The translations under genes and the position numbers were made by a program. A stretch of DNA of 52,025 bases from Candidatus Barnesiella excrementigallinarum (GTDB taxonomy: Bacteria; Bacteroidota; Bacteroidia; Bacteroidales; Barnesiellaceae). Each line of letters starts with the position of its first letter. Positions within the stretch are counted from its first letter, which is position 1. The notes beneath the pieces were generated by a model, which saw only the letters and a list, made by a program, of their open reading frames with translations, did no database searches and was not told the origin of the DNA. The DNA lies in assembly GCA_019114445.1 (NCBI GenBank), contig DXFL01000004.1, forward strand, positions 1-52,025, read 5' to 3'. Below are positions 1 through 9,345 of this stretch, one piece after another.

Positions 1-76
1 TGGAGCGAAAAACGGGACTCGAACCCGCGACCCCAACCTTGGCAAGGTTGTGCTCTACCAACTGAGCTATTTTCGC
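1..76 (-). tRNA. tRNA-Gly (anticodon GCC)
   Basis: The reverse complement folds as a complete tRNA. The acceptor stem starts GCGAAAA at base 76 and closes with TTTTCGC. The D arm reads AGCTCAGTTGGTAGAGC. The anticodon stem CAACC/GGTTG encloses a loop with GCC, and the T arm has GGTTCGAGTCC. CCA is encoded at bases 1-3, so the gene ends exactly at the window edge. A minus-strand promoter lies just upstream, so it is probably transcribed independently of folE. Confidence 0.96.
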
Positions 77-87
77 AATTGCGAGTG

Positions 88-119
88 CAAAGATAATTTT
101 ACTTTTCGGTTTATGCAAG
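88..119 (-). promoter_or_regulatory. Promoter of tRNA-Gly
   Basis: On the minus strand a perfect Bacteroidota -7 box TATCTTTG (88-95) is preceded after 20 bp by CTTG (116-119), one base from the -33 consensus TTTG. Predicted initiation is a few bases before the tRNA 5' end at 76. Confidence 0.7.
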
Positions 120-187
120 TGGTTTCTTTATTTTTTTTGCACACCAATTTCTCACCAAAGAGTTTTCATTTGAGTGATAGGCGTTTA

Positions 188-793
188 TTATTCGTTGTGG
201 CTTTTCCCGATAAGCGAATAAAATTCGCATCGATACTCTTCCTGCTCGAATTTCCCGCAACAATCATACGTTACCGTAACGGCGCCTTGCTTTTCCACGC
301 CTCGCATTTGCATACACAAATGGCGAGCTTCCACCACAACCATAACCCCTTCGGTCGAGAGCGTTTCGGCCAAACTTTGACAAATTTGTGCCGTAAGCCG
401 CTCCTGCACTTGGAAACGACGGGCAAAGACTTCGACCAACCGGGCTACTTTACTCAGTCCTACAATTCCGCCCGACGGAATATAACCGACATGGACTTTC
501 CCGAAAAAAGGGAGCAAATGGTGCTCACAAAACGAGTAGAACTCGATGTCGCGCACAACCACAATGCGAGAGCCTGTATGTTCGAAAATCGCCGACGAAA
601 GAATTTCCTTTGCCGACTGACGATAACCCTTTGTGAGTTTCATCATTGCCTTTGCGGCACGTTCGGGTGTCTTTCGCAAACCTTCCCTTTCGGGGTCGTC
701 ACCCAACAACGATATGATTGCCCGATAGTGTCCAGCCAGCTCTTTGCAAATGCGCTGCTGCTCCTCCGGGTCCATAACTGCATTTTCCTCCAT
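188..793 (-). CDS. folE: GTP cyclohydrolase I
   Basis: FolE converts GTP to 7,8-dihydroneopterin triphosphate, the first step of folate (and queuosine precursor) synthesis, in the cytoplasm. The 201-residue length fits the family. Visible signature segments are [19 protein letters not shown], whose Cys and His bind zinc, [20 protein letters not shown], and a late [10 protein letters not shown] segment holding the second zinc cysteine. The ATG at 793 leaves 9 bp to the upstream SPOR gene, so the two are probably co-transcribed. The N-terminus has a second Met six residues in, but the upstream ATG is the natural choice given the spacing. I recall SPOR, tpiA and a DoxX gene next to folE in Bacteroides, which supports the call. 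Confidence 0.95.
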   Translation of the reverse strand: MEENAVMDPEEQQRICKELAGHYRAIISLLGDDPEREGLRKTPERAAKAMMKLTKGYRQSAKEILSSAIFEHTGSRIVVVRDIEFYSFCEHHLLPFFGKVHVGYIPSGGIVGLSKVARLVEVFARRFQVQERLTAQICQSLAETLSTEGVMVVVEARHLCMQMRGVEKQGAVTVTYDCCGKFEQEEYRCEFYSLIGKSHNE

Positions 794-802
794 GAATAAA
801 AA

Positions 803-1306
803 TTATTCTGTAAACCCTTGATGTATCTGTATTTGTATTTTATCACGAACCACGCGCATCTCCCGAGCCATTTGAGGAAACTCTTTTTTCAACTGCCGCA
901 AAGCGGTTCCGGCCTCCTCATACGTGCGAAAATCGCCTACCCGAAGCCGCCAAAATGGCGAAGTAAAAGTTACGTAGGTTTCCAATTCGGGAAAAGCCTG
1001 CTGGATAAGCCCCTCTTTGTAAAGGGCATTATTTTTAGCCGTGCGATAATCGTTATCGGAAAATACTTGTATGCGGAATCCCGCCGACTGGGCGTAGCCT
1101 TTGTTGCCGTCGTATTTGATCACACCCTCGGCTCGGCTCACCCGCTCGGCCAACCGGTCGGGTTGTACCACTTTAACTTTACCGCCCGTTTCGGGTCGTT
1201 CGAGGTATTGGACGATCGAAGTATCCGAAACGGCAATCTGTGCCGGAACTTCATCGACAAAACCGACTAAGGCCAGTCCTAAAACAAAAAAAAGAGATTT
1301 GCGCAT
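803..1306 (-). CDS. Secreted SPOR-domain protein
   Basis: A 167-residue protein with a signal peptide (MRKSLFFVLGLALVGF..., cleavage probably after VPAQ near residue 23) and a C-terminal SPOR-like domain from about residue 72 to 160 (GFRIQVFSDNDYRTAKN..., WRLRVGDFRTYEEAGTAL). SPOR domains bind denuded peptidoglycan glycans, often at division sites. Here the protein should be periplasmic or envelope-associated. It sits between tpiA and folE. The hairpin and -7 box at 1336-1377 suggest that SPOR-folE forms its own unit. The specific cellular role is not evident from sequence. Confidence 0.82.
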   Translation of the reverse strand: MRKSLFFVLGLALVGFVDEVPAQIAVSDTSIVQYLERPETGGKVKVVQPDRLAERVSRAEGVIKYDGNKGYAQSAGFRIQVFSDNDYRTAKNNALYKEGLIQQAFPELETYVTFTSPFWRLRVGDFRTYEEAGTALRQLKKEFPQMAREMRVVRDKIQIQIHQGFTE

Positions 1307-1335
1307 AACCTATATGTTTCGTTCAAAAAACAAGT

Positions 1336-1377
1336 GAGGCTGCAAAAATAAGAATTTATTCCCACTTTTGCAGCCTC
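1336..1377 (-). terminator. Terminator of tpiA overlapping a promoter for SPOR-folE
   Basis: A perfect 12-bp inverted repeat (1336-1347 and 1366-1377, arms GAGGCTGCAAAA/TTTTGCAGCCTC) lies between tpiA and the SPOR gene and is followed on the minus strand by CTTGTTTTTTG. The same arm contains a minus-strand -7 match TATTTTTG (1343-1350). The site could therefore both end tpiA transcripts and start SPOR-folE transcripts. No clear -33 box was seen. Confidence 0.65.
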
Positions 1378-1394
1378 GATAAAAATCTATTTTA

Positions 1395-2150
1395 TCAGAA
1401 TGCAGTTATAATACCCATGAACGAGTCGGCTTTAAGAGCTGCGCCACCGATAAGACCACCGTCTACATCGGGTTTTGCAAAAAGCTCGGCAGCATTGCTG
1501 GGTTTGCAGCTTCCGCCATAGAGGATCGAGGTGTTCTCGGCTACCTCTGCACCATATTTATCGGCAATGGTCTTACGGATAAAGGCGTGGATTTCCTGTG
1601 CTTGATCGGCGGTAGCGGTTTTACCGGTACCAATGGCCCAAACCGGCTCGTAAGCCAACACGATTTTACCGAAATCTTCGGCCGAAAGGTTAAACAACGA
1701 ACCTTCTACCTGAGCTTTTACTACCTCGAAGTGTTTGCCGGCTTCGCGTTCTTCCAACACTTCACCGATACAGAAGATAGGTGTCAATCCGTTAGCTAAG
1801 GCCAACAACACTTTCTCTTTCAAAATTTCGGGTGTTTCGTGATAATAGGCACGACGCTCGGAGTGACCGAGGATAACATATTGGGCTCCGGTCGAGGCTA
1901 CCATCTTGGCCGAAACTTCGCCGGTATATGCGCCTTCGGTTTTGTCGGCACAGTTCTCGGCACCAACCCCGATACGTTTCGTATCGATGGCATTGATTAC
2001 CGGTACCAAATGGGTAAACGGTGTAGCGATAACTACATCGCATTTGGTCGTTACACCAGCCAAAGCGGCATCGATTTCCTTAGCCAACGCTACTCCCTCT
2101 TGGACGGTAGTGTTCATTTTCCAGTTTCCTGCAACAATGTTCTTTCTCAT
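1395..2150 (-). CDS. tpiA: Triosephosphate isomerase
   Basis: This glycolytic enzyme interconverts dihydroxyacetone phosphate and glyceraldehyde 3-phosphate as a cytoplasmic TIM-barrel dimer. The 251 residues match the family length. Visible landmarks are the N-terminal GNWKMN with the substrate-binding Asn and Lys, the catalytic histidine in ILGHSERR, the catalytic glutamate in [15 protein letters not shown] and the phosphate-binding loop [12 protein letters not shown] followed by GGLIGGAAL. It is 38 bp downstream of the DoxX gene, consistent with one operon, and ends at a strong hairpin at 1336-1377. Confidence 0.98.
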   Translation of the reverse strand: MRKNIVAGNWKMNTTVQEGVALAKEIDAALAGVTTKCDVVIATPFTHLVPVINAIDTKRIGVGAENCADKTEGAYTGEVSAKMVASTGAQYVILGHSERRAYYHETPEILKEKVLLALANGLTPIFCIGEVLEEREAGKHFEVVKAQVEGSLFNLSAEDFGKIVLAYEPVWAIGTGKTATADQAQEIHAFIRKTIADKYGAEVAENTSILYGGSCKPSNAAELFAKPDVDGGLIGGAALKADSFMGIITAF

Positions 2151-2188
2151 AATAATTAATTTTTATGGGTTAAAAAATTACACTTTTT

Positions 2189-3544
2189 TTATTCGTTATT
2201 TTTTTCGGCAATATTGGTTTGCCCCTCTTTTTTTCGTCTGTTTCGGCGATTGATTCGCCACTGTTTCAACTTCCCGATAATCATCGCCACCGTTTTTTCG
2301 GTTAGCAACAGGAAAAGCATGGGCACCGTATAGGTTAACACAATAGACCATATTCTACGTTCGGGCCTATATGGTTCGGGTTGTCCATACCGTAAACTCT
2401 CCAAAGGTTGAGAAAGTTTAGTCTCATCGGGTAACTGCGATGGAGAGGTTTTACGATATATTGTACCGTTTTTAAGCAACAACACACAAGGATTTCCGCG
2501 TGCGATAGTCCTGATGGTTGTTTTATCCATAAAATAGAACAGATACTCGGCCCCCGTATTCTCCTGCCACATTTCTATCCCTTGCGGCGAAGAGGCGGTT
2601 ACACAAGCAAAACCATATCCGCGTTCCACGCAATAGTCATAAAGTTCGTTTATCCGGTCCACCTCGCTGTCGTCGGCCTTCACAAGATCGGGCGAAAGCA
2701 ATAAAATGCGATACCCCTCGTCATAGATTATCTCTTCGGTTATATCGGTTTCGCCTTCATAGATAGTAAACTCTTCGATAGTTGGTTTTGGTGCAGCTTT
2801 TTGGGGAGTTGTTTTCTCATACCTATCGACAAAAGCCCACCCTTCGCCTTCGGCCGGAAGGTTGTCGATCGTAAACTCCTTTTTTTGACCATCTTTCTCG
2901 TAAATAAAAACAAACTCACGAGCAGGTTCCGTTTCAGCCAAAGCCTCCGGTATATTTACCCCAATCTTATACGGACGAAAATCGAGGAATGGTTGATAAT
3001 ATACGCCTACGTAACAAAAGAAAGAGACAAACAGCAACGAATACAATCCGGTAAGCCATTGCACTTGCTTATTGTACAAAGCCCTCAACCGCTTGTTATG
3101 ATAAATCAAGAACAGCGAGAGAACCAGCAACAATACATTTTTAAAAAAGGTCCCCCAATTGCTTAAATGGACGGCATCGCCAAAACAACCGCAATCGTCT
3201 ATGGGATTGGCAATGGCCAAATAGAGTGTGACAGGTGTCATCACACACAAGAAAAGGAAGATGAGCCGCGGTGTGGACTGCCGATACGAGCCGAAAAGCA
3301 AATGGATGCCCAACAGGAACTCGACGAAGCACAAAGCTACCGCGAACAACATGGAAAAAGAGGAGAGAAATTCGAGATGAAAAGCCACAAAATAATCTTG
3401 GAACTTATACACAGTTCCGTAAAGGTCTATTGCTTTTACAAATCCCGAAAAGACGAACGTCCCCCCTACAATCAGGCGGGACAGAAAAACAAGCCATCGC
3501 ACAACGATGGATTTGGTTCTTCCCTTAATCGTCTTAATCTCCAT
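2189..3544 (-). CDS. DoxX-family membrane protein, BT_3928-like
   Basis: A 451-residue protein. Residues about 15-190 form a four-to-five-helix DoxX/MauE-like membrane unit (SRLIVGGTFVFSGFVKAID opening) with a conserved CGCFGD motif near residue 120. Residues about 200-370 look like a soluble thioredoxin-fold-like region (ILLLSPDLVK, ACVTASSPQG, PCVLLLKNGTIYRK). A further hydrophobic segment lies near residue 405 and the tail is basic (RRNRRKKEGQ). The layout matches what NCBI calls BT_3928 family proteins; their function is not established, though a redox or disulfide role is plausible from the paired cysteines. The ATG overlaps the end of the DUF1599 gene by 11 bp, indicating translational coupling. 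Confidence 0.8.
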   Translation of the reverse strand: MEIKTIKGRTKSIVVRWLVFLSRLIVGGTFVFSGFVKAIDLYGTVYKFQDYFVAFHLEFLSSFSMLFAVALCFVEFLLGIHLLFGSYRQSTPRLIFLFLCVMTPVTLYLAIANPIDDCGCFGDAVHLSNWGTFFKNVLLLVLSLFLIYHNKRLRALYNKQVQWLTGLYSLLFVSFFCYVGVYYQPFLDFRPYKIGVNIPEALAETEPAREFVFIYEKDGQKKEFTIDNLPAEGEGWAFVDRYEKTTPQKAAPKPTIEEFTIYEGETDITEEIIYDEGYRILLLSPDLVKADDSEVDRINELYDYCVERGYGFACVTASSPQGIEMWQENTGAEYLFYFMDKTTIRTIARGNPCVLLLKNGTIYRKTSPSQLPDETKLSQPLESLRYGQPEPYRPERRIWSIVLTYTVPMLFLLLTEKTVAMIIGKLKQWRINRRNRRKKEGQTNIAEKNNE

Positions 3545-4076
3545 ATTCTATTTTTATAAGACCGAATAACGAATAATTGATCATATCCATGTAATTGGCA
3601 TCGACGCCTTCCGAGACGAGCGTTTGGCCATCGTGGTCTTCTATTTGTTTTGTCCGGCAAATCTTGGTCAATATCAAGTCGGTATACGAACTGATACGCA
3701 TACCGCGCCACGCTTCGTCGTAATCGTGGTTTTTGGCATACATCAAGGTTTTGGTCTCTGTCATAAATTTGTCGTACAACGCCAATGCCTCGTCGTTGCT
3801 AATGTCCACACTGTCGGTATATCCCAACGAGAGTTGAATGAGCCCAATAATACCATAGTTGACAATCCCGATAAACTCCGAACGTATTCCTTCGTCTATT
3901 TTACACTCGCCTTTCGTCTCTATGCTTCTTATGCGCTTCGCTTTGATAAATATCTGGTCGGTAAGCGACTGCGGGCGCAAAATCCGCCACGAAGCGCCAT
4001 AATCTTTCAGTTTTTTGGCGAACAGTTCTCGACAAATGGAGATCACGTGTTCAAATTGTGCAATAGTATCTGCCAT
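3534..4076 (-). CDS. DUF1599-family protein
   Basis: A conserved Bacteroidota protein of unknown function. It contains two similar halves: KKLKDYGASWRILRPQSLTDQIFIKAKRIRSIE and NHDYDEAWRGMRISSYTDLILTKICRTKQIED. Each half joins a (D)YG/YDxAWR segment to a T/DxIxxKxxRxxxIE helix, so the gene looks like an internal duplication. The frame stays open upstream to a GTG at 4172, but that GTG overlaps a promoter -7 box. I therefore take the ATG at 4076 (MADTIAQFEHV), giving 180 residues and a leader of about 90 nt. It is the first gene of the DUF1599-DoxX-tpiA run. Confidence 0.75.
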   Translation of the reverse strand: MADTIAQFEHVISICRELFAKKLKDYGASWRILRPQSLTDQIFIKAKRIRSIETKGECKIDEGIRSEFIGIVNYGIIGLIQLSLGYTDSVDISNDEALALYDKFMTETKTLMYAKNHDYDEAWRGMRISSYTDLILTKICRTKQIEDHDGQTLVSEGVDANYMDMINYSLFGLIKIEYGD

Positions 4077-4171
4077 GACATCTCTATAATTTTTCACGAA
4101 AAGCAGCAAAGAGCGCACGTTATGCAACGTGTCCGCAAAATCCTCGCAGATCTCGGCCCGCCTTTCTGCCA

Positions 4172-4179
4172 CAAAGTTA
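4172..4179 (-). promoter_or_regulatory. Promoter -7 box for the DUF1599-DoxX-tpiA operon
   Basis: Minus-strand TAACTTTG matches TAnnTTTG. It overlaps the most upstream in-frame alternative start codon of the DUF1599 gene, which argues for the internal ATG at 4076. No clear -33 box was found at the usual spacing. Confidence 0.5.
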
Positions 4180-4250
4180 CAATTTTATTCCCAAAAATTG
4201 CAGCCAAATCGCTATTGATATTTAAGCGGGGTTGCAAGCGTCCCGCCCGG

Positions 4251-5546
4251 TCAAGACCCGAAGAAGAGATTGAAAATCTCTACGGCCTCCTCATCGGCAG
4301 TTTCGATAAGGTCTATATATTTCTTAGCGATCGTCTTGGACAAATTGTTTGCCCGGGAATTTGCGGCACATTTCTTGAACCACGCTTTGGCTTCGGAGGT
4401 TTTCTCGTCGGCATAGAATAGCAGGCCCAAATGGCACTGAGCCAGCGCGTCGCCATTATTGGCCCGCGACAGCAGTTCGCCGATCGTGGCGGAGGCATAG
4501 TCAAACCCCGAACGGTATTGTTGCAACCACTTGCGGGAACAGAGCGCCGAAGCCTTGAGATAGCCACCTTTGTCGTAATACTTGACGGCAATCTGGTAAT
4601 CCTTGACAACTCCTACCCCCGTCTCGTAACAGGCTGCCAACTCGAAACAGCCCTTTTTTTCACCCTGGTTGGCCGCCTCGGTATACCAATGGGCCGCCGT
4701 CGTAACGTTGCGTTCGACTCCTACACCTTTGGAATAGCAGTTTCCCAACATCAACGAAGCCTTGCCATACCCCTGTTTCGCGGCTTGACGCCACCAATAC
4801 ACGGCTTGCTCGTAATTCCCGTCGTCGAAATACTGCTGACCTACCACAAACTGCGACACATCGATTCCCGACTGGGCATTGGCCAAAGTCGAGGGGTCGA
4901 CGTGCGAACCCGATGATGACGACGAAGAGGATGCCGTCGAGGCTGACGTGGTGGAACTGCCGTCGGCCGACAGGCCCAGCTTGGACAACCGCTGGCGGGC
5001 ATTCTCATTGCCGCTCGCAGCCGCCTTGCGATAGTAACTGATGGCCAGCGACTGATTGGAGGCAACACCTTCCCCATTTTCGTAACACCAGCCCAGATTG
5101 TAGTAGGCCGAAGGGAACTCCTGGTCGGCAGCCTTCTTGTACCACGAGGCCGCCTTTTCGTAACTCCGCTCGACACCCCGTCCGTAATAGTAGCACTCGC
5201 CCAGGTTGTTCTGTGAGAAGCGATTGCCCTGGTCGGCGCTGCGACGATACCAGTACGCCGCCTCACCGAAATCTCGTGCGGTGCCGTAACCATTTTCATA
5301 GAAATAGCCTACCCACGACTGGGCATAAGCGTCGCCCTGTTCGGCCGCTTTCTTAACCCAATAAAAAGCCTTGCTGTCATTTTTCGGTGCACCTTCTTTA
5401 CCTTCCCAGTATCGCATGGCCAAATCATACTGAGCATCAGAGTCCCCACTTTCGGCGCGCTGTTGCAACTCGCTCAGCGTTTCGCCCCACATAGCCGTCG
5501 TACCACAGAGAAACAGCAGCACGAAGCTCAAACACAAATGTTTCAT
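4251..5546 (-). CDS. Secreted Sel1-repeat (TPR-like) protein
   Basis: About 431 residues with a signal peptide (MKHLCLSFVLLFLCGTTAMWG) followed by at least seven Sel1-like repeats. Examples are GDSDAQYDLAMRYWEGKEG, GDAYAQSWVGYFYENGYGT, GNRFSQNNLGECYYYGRGV and GYGKASLMLGNCYSKGVGV. The two repeat blocks are separated by a Ser/Thr-rich linker near residues 195-220. Sel1 repeats form alpha/alpha superhelices that scaffold protein interactions; the partner is unknown. The frame extends upstream to a TTG, but the ATG at 5546 follows an AAGGGA ribosome-binding-like stretch and starts the signal peptide. The gene lies about 45 bp downstream of the terminator of the structured RNA at 5590-5826, with no separate promoter recognised. 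Confidence 0.85.
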   Translation of the reverse strand: MKHLCLSFVLLFLCGTTAMWGETLSELQQRAESGDSDAQYDLAMRYWEGKEGAPKNDSKAFYWVKKAAEQGDAYAQSWVGYFYENGYGTARDFGEAAYWYRRSADQGNRFSQNNLGECYYYGRGVERSYEKAASWYKKAADQEFPSAYYNLGWCYENGEGVASNQSLAISYYRKAAASGNENARQRLSKLGLSADGSSTTSASTASSSSSSSGSHVDPSTLANAQSGIDVSQFVVGQQYFDDGNYEQAVYWWRQAAKQGYGKASLMLGNCYSKGVGVERNVTTAAHWYTEAANQGEKKGCFELAACYETGVGVVKDYQIAVKYYDKGGYLKASALCSRKWLQQYRSGFDYASATIGELLSRANNGDALAQCHLGLLFYADEKTSEAKAWFKKCAANSRANNLSKTIAKKYIDLIETADEEAVEIFNLFFGS

Positions 5547-5589
5547 AATCCCTTTTTTCAACTATCTAAAAAAATAAACTTGTGCTTTA

Positions 5590-5826
5590 TAAAAAAGCCC
5601 GGCCTATAATAATAGCGTCCGGGCTTATATAAGGGGTCGTATCAAAGGATGCGATGAAACTCCGAAAGACAGGATTTGAGGGCCTCCGCTCCTTTGTAAT
5701 CCACCGTGCAAAGCATACCTCGAAAGGCGTGGCCCGCCATTGGGGCGAAAAGCGTGTCTCGGCATTTCATAATTTTTGATGAGTTTCCCAATCTACTCTG
5801 ATACGACCGGGCTTTTCTCTTCTCTT
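5590..5826 (-). ncRNA. ssrS: Bacteroidales-1 / 6S-like RNA
   Basis: A noncoding transcript is bounded by a good promoter and an intrinsic terminator. The promoter has TTTG (5860-5863), a 20-bp spacer and -7 TAGTTTTG (5832-5839). The terminator arms are 5595-5602 and 5619-5626, followed by a U-run. The ends are joined by a perfect 10-bp helix (5799-5808 with 5635-5644). After an internal bubble comes a perfect 7-bp helix (5781-5787 with 5656-5662) and a further long-range stem. A long hairpin with a central bubble is the 6S RNA plan. From memory, the Bacteroidales-1 motif lies beside the L20 gene, is delimited by promoter and terminator, and was later proposed to be 6S RNA; the position fits. 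6S RNA binds housekeeping RNA polymerase in stationary phase. Boundaries are approximate. Confidence 0.72.
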
Positions 5827-5831
5827 TGACA

Positions 5832-5863
5832 CAAAACTAATCAAATACTTTGAATAAACCAAA
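5832..5863 (-). promoter_or_regulatory. Promoter of the 6S-like RNA
   Basis: Minus-strand TTTG (5860-5863), 20-bp spacer, then TAGTTTTG (5832-5839): both Bacteroidota housekeeping elements are perfect. Initiation is expected near 5826. Confidence 0.75.
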
Positions 5864-5880
5864 TTTTTTGGGCAAAAAAT

Positions 5881-5907
5881 TAGGGATTCCCGCAGCGGGA
5901 ATCCCTA
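5881..5907 (-). terminator. Terminator of the thrS-infC-rpmI-rplT operon
   Basis: A perfect 13-bp inverted repeat (5881-5893 and 5895-5907, TAGGGATTCCCGC and complement) lies 28 bp past the rplT stop and is followed on the minus strand by ATTTTTTG. This is a strong intrinsic terminator. Confidence 0.9.
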
Positions 5908-5935
5908 ATTGCCATAAATAGGAATAACTATTTTC

Positions 5936-6280
5936 TTATTTTACTTTCTCGACAATAGCCTTGAAAGCTTCGGGGTTGTTCATGGCCAAATCGGCAAGAA
6001 CCTTACGATTGATTTCGATTCCGGCTTTATGAAGGGCACCCATCAATTTCGAATAAGACATACCTTCGAGACGTGCAGCGGCATTGATACGTTGAATCCA
6101 CAATGCACGGAAGTTACGTTTATTGTTTTTACGGTCACGGTAAGCATAGGTCAAACCTTTTTCCCATGTATTTTTGGCAACGGTCCACACGTTTTTACGA
6201 GAACCATAGTAACCGCGGGTAAGTTTAAGAATTTTTTTTCTTTTTGCTCTTGAAGCAACGTGATTTACTGATCTTGGCAT
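5936..6280 (-). CDS. rplT: 50S ribosomal protein L20
   Basis: L20 is an early-assembly 23S rRNA-binding protein of the large subunit and in many bacteria autoregulates its own operon. The 114 residues show the basic N-terminal extension [20 protein letters not shown] and the typical core [35 protein letters not shown] and [27 protein letters not shown]. It is last in thrS-infC-rpmI-rplT. The 122-bp spacer to rpmI is longer than expected and could hold a regulatory leader, but I see only a short hairpin there. Confidence 0.98.
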   Translation of the reverse strand: MPRSVNHVASRAKRKKILKLTRGYYGSRKNVWTVAKNTWEKGLTYAYRDRKNNKRNFRALWIQRINAAARLEGMSYSKLMGALHKAGIEINRKVLADLAMNNPEAFKAIVEKVK

Positions 6281-6403
6281 AGTTTTTTTTTGTTTTGAAT
6301 GTTAGCGCTACCGTTCAAGGTAAACTTCAAGCTAAAAACATTCGGTTAATAAAATTTGAAACTACTCTTTTGTTTTTGAGAAAATTTTGAAATTGGTCGA
6401 AAC

Positions 6404-6601
6404 TTACTTCAAGCCCAACAAGGTTTTTACGTTGGCTACATCGGTAGTTTTTACCGTAGTTACGTGAGTAAGATTTCTTTTTTGTTTCGTTGTTTTCTTC
6501 GTCAGAATGTGACTTTTGAAAGCATGTTTTCTCTTGATTTTTCCTGTTCCGGTAAGGGCGAACCTCTTTTTGGCACCGGAATTAGTTTTAATCTTTGGCA
6601 T
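6404..6601 (-). CDS. rpmI: 50S ribosomal protein L35
   Basis: A 65-residue basic ribosomal protein starting [25 protein letters not shown], the standard L35 opening (family MPKMKTxxxAAKRF). It lies 54 bp after infC and 123 bp before rplT, in the classical infC-rpmI-rplT order. Confidence 0.97.
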   Translation of the reverse strand: MPKIKTNSGAKKRFALTGTGKIKRKHAFKSHILTKKTTKQKRNLTHVTTVKTTDVANVKTLLGLK

Positions 6602-6655
6602 TTTACTTAATTTTAATTTTATAATTGAATGAATAGTTTGTATTCGTTTCTCGCA

Positions 6656-7249
6656 TTACTTTTTCTTCGGGCTTATCATAATGATCATGCGCTTCCCTTC
6701 GAGAACCGGCATCATCTCTACCTTCCCGTAATCTTCCAAATCGTTGGCAAAGCGCAGCAACAGCACTTCGCCCTGCTCTTTGAAAAGAATGGAACGCCCT
6801 TTGAAAAAGACATAGGCTTTTACCTTTGCACCTTCGTTCAAAAACCCAATAGCGTGCTTCAACTTAAAGTTGTAGTCATGATCGTCGGTTTGAGGCCCGA
6901 AACGAATCTCCTTAACGACAATCTTCGTCGACTTGGCTTTTTGCTCCTTTTGGCGTTTTTTCTGCTGATAGAGGAATTTCTGATAATCCAAGATTTTACA
7001 TACCGGCGGCACGGCATTGGGCGAGATCTCTATCAAATCGAGACCTTGCTCATCGGCCAAATGCATGGCTTCCTGTATGGTATATACACCCTGCTCTACA
7101 TTATCGCCAACCAACCGTACCTCCTTTGCCCGGATACGATCGTTAACACGATATTGATCTTTTATGTCATTCTTTTTCGCAGGGGCAGGTTTATTATTAT
7201 TCGACCTGTTGGCCTGCGATTGCGGTTGCGGTTGTGGTTTTTTATCCAT
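6656..7249 (-). CDS. infC: Translation initiation factor IF-3
   Basis: IF-3 binds the 30S subunit, prevents premature 50S joining and proofreads the initiator tRNA. The 197-residue protein has a Gln/Pro/Asn-rich N-terminal extension (residues 1-27), then the IF3-N domain with [16 protein letters not shown] and [30 protein letters not shown], and the IF3-C domain with [21 protein letters not shown]. An ATG start is used here rather than the rare AUU known in E. coli. The gene starts 5 bp after the thrS stop codon, suggesting translational coupling. Confidence 0.98.
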   Translation of the reverse strand: MDKKPQPQPQSQANRSNNNKPAPAKKNDIKDQYRVNDRIRAKEVRLVGDNVEQGVYTIQEAMHLADEQGLDLIEISPNAVPPVCKILDYQKFLYQQKKRQKEQKAKSTKIVVKEIRFGPQTDDHDYNFKLKHAIGFLNEGAKVKAYVFFKGRSILFKEQGEVLLLRFANDLEDYGKVEMMPVLEGKRMIIMISPKKK

Positions 7250-7254
7250 TCAGA

Positions 7255-9195
7255 CTACCATTCTTTGAGTAATTCTTCTACTTCTGCATTTAAATTCGCG
7301 GCAAAGGTAGCAATTTTCATCGAACCTTTATCACCTTCGCCCTGTTTTCTTACAGAAACTTCACCATTTTCGGCCTCTTTTTCACCAACAACGAGCAAAT
7401 AAGGGATTCTCTTCAACTCGTTATCCCGAATTTTCCGGCCTATTTTTTCATTTCTGTCATCGACAAAGGCTCTTATATCTTTTTCGGCCAATTCGCTTAC
7501 GACCTGTTGTGCATAGTCGTTGAATTTGGCACTGATAGGCAACACAGCTACTTGGTCGGGGGTCAGCCACAAGGGGAATTTACCGCCCGTATGTTCGATA
7601 AGTACGGCGACAAAACGCTCCATCGAGCCGAAGGGGGCGCGGTGAATCATCACCGGACGGTGTTTTTGATTGTCGCTGCCGGTATATTCCAGTTCGAAAC
7701 GTTCGGGCAGGTTATAGTCTACCTGTATCGTACCCAACTGCCAACGACGACCGATGGCATCCTTCACCATGAAGTCGAGTTTGGGACCATAGAAAGCGGC
7801 TTCGCCATATTCTACACGGGCTTTCAATCCCTTTTCCTCACAAGCCTCGACAATGGCACGTTCGGCCTTTTCCCAGTTTTCGTCGCTACCGATATACTTC
7901 TCGCGATTATTGGGGTCGCGCAACGATATTTGTGCTTCGAAATTATCGAATTTCAGGGCTTTGAATATAATGAAGATAATATCCATTACCTTCAAGAACT
8001 CTTCCTTCAACTGATCGGGACGGCAGAAGATGTGAGCATCGTCCTGCGTGAAGCTGCGCACACGAGTTAAACCGTGCAACTCGCCACTTTGTTCATAACG
8101 GTAAACCGTACCGAACTCGGCGAAACGCAGAGGCAGATCTTTATAGGAACGGGGAGTTACTTTATATATCTCGCAGTGATGCGGGCAGTTCATGGGTTTG
8201 AGCAAATACTCTTCGCCCTCTTCGGGGGTGTGAATAGGCTGGAACGAGTCTTTTCCGTACTTGGCATAATGGCCAGAAGTTACATAGAGCATTTTGTTCC
8301 CGATGTGGGGCGTAATCACCTGCAAATAGCCGAACCGTTTCTGTACCTTGCGCAACATGGATTCGAGACGATCGCGCAACTGGGTCCCTTTGGGCAACCA
8401 CAACGGCAGACCGGGGCCCACGTTGGACGAGAAGGCAAACAACTCCATCTCCTTGCCTATTTTGCGGTGGTCGCGTTTTTTGGCTTCTTCCATCAACACG
8501 AGGTACTCGTCGAGCATTTTCTTCTTCGGGAAGGTAATGCCATAGACACGGGTCAACTGTTTGCGCTTTTCATCGCCACGCCAATAAGCACCGGCAAGGG
8601 TTGTTATTTTTACCGCCTTGATGAGGCCGGTATTGGGCAAGTGAGGGCCGCGGCACAAGTCGGTAAAGGCACCTTGTGTATAGGTAGTGATGGTACCGTC
8701 TTCCAACTCGCTAATCAACTCCACTTTATATTCTTCGCCACGTTTCCCAAACATATCGAGTGCATCGGCTTTCGATATTTCTTTACGAACAATAGCCTCC
8801 TTGCGGCTGGCCAATTCGAGCATTTTGGCTTCTATGGTGGGGAAATCGGCTGCTGTAATGGTGGTTTCTCCCGGATCCACATCGTAGTAGAAACCATTTT
8901 CGATGGCCGGACCTATACCGAATTTTATACCCGGATAAAGTTCTTGCAAAGCCTCGGCCAACAAGTGTGCCGACGAATGCCAAAATGCGTGTTTTCCTTC
9001 GGGGTCGTCCCATTTAAATAATTTGATAGCCGCATCGGTATCTACCGGACGGGAAAGGTCCCATTCTTGACCGTTAACAGTTGCGGCAAGAACGTCCTGT
9101 GCCAACCGGGGGCTTATGCTCTCGGCTATTTGCAAAGGGGTAATGCCAGCCTCAAATTCCTTTACCGAATTATCGGGAAACGTAATCTTAATCAT
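7255..9195 (-). CDS. thrS: Threonyl-tRNA synthetase
   Basis: ThrRS charges tRNA-Thr and edits mischarged serine. The 646 residues show the full bacterial layout. An N-terminal TGS domain (about 1-60) precedes the editing domain (60-240) with [12 protein letters not shown] supplying the HxxxH pair. The class II catalytic core contains [11 protein letters not shown], with zinc-binding Cys and His, and [35 protein letters not shown] (motif 2). Motif 3 reads [22 protein letters not shown]-terminal anticodon-binding domain follows. It heads the operon with infC, rpmI and rplT. A minus-strand -7 box at 9297-9304 implies a leader of about 95 nt. Confidence 0.98.
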   Translation of the reverse strand: MIKITFPDNSVKEFEAGITPLQIAESISPRLAQDVLAATVNGQEWDLSRPVDTDAAIKLFKWDDPEGKHAFWHSSAHLLAEALQELYPGIKFGIGPAIENGFYYDVDPGETTITAADFPTIEAKMLELASRKEAIVRKEISKADALDMFGKRGEEYKVELISELEDGTITTYTQGAFTDLCRGPHLPNTGLIKAVKITTLAGAYWRGDEKRKQLTRVYGITFPKKKMLDEYLVLMEEAKKRDHRKIGKEMELFAFSSNVGPGLPLWLPKGTQLRDRLESMLRKVQKRFGYLQVITPHIGNKMLYVTSGHYAKYGKDSFQPIHTPEEGEEYLLKPMNCPHHCEIYKVTPRSYKDLPLRFAEFGTVYRYEQSGELHGLTRVRSFTQDDAHIFCRPDQLKEEFLKVMDIIFIIFKALKFDNFEAQISLRDPNNREKYIGSDENWEKAERAIVEACEEKGLKARVEYGEAAFYGPKLDFMVKDAIGRRWQLGTIQVDYNLPERFELEYTGSDNQKHRPVMIHRAPFGSMERFVAVLIEHTGGKFPLWLTPDQVAVLPISAKFNDYAQQVVSELAEKDIRAFVDDRNEKIGRKIRDNELKRIPYLLVVGEKEAENGEVSVRKQGEGDKGSMKIATFAANLNAEVEELLKEW

Positions 9196-9296
9196 TTTTT
9201 TCTGTCCTTATCTATTGACGTTACTTGAAAAATGCTTTTGTTTTTCGGTACAATTATGCGTGCGACACATACATTGCGCCCAATTTTACCAAGGCA

Positions 9297-9304
9297 CAAA
9301 AGTA
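9297..9304 (-). promoter_or_regulatory. Promoter -7 box for thrS operon
   Basis: Minus-strand TACTTTTG matches TAnnTTTG about 100 bp upstream of the thrS ATG. I found no convincing -33 element. The leader between shows no obvious T-box or attenuator. Confidence 0.5.
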
Positions 9305-9345
9305 ATAATTATTTCATTATAAAAACGGATATTTATAAAAATCTT

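Noticed and set aside
5590..5826. RNase P RNA, tmRNA or SRP RNA as identity of the structured RNA
   Set aside because: None of their hallmark sequences were seen and the length and long-hairpin shape fit 6S better.
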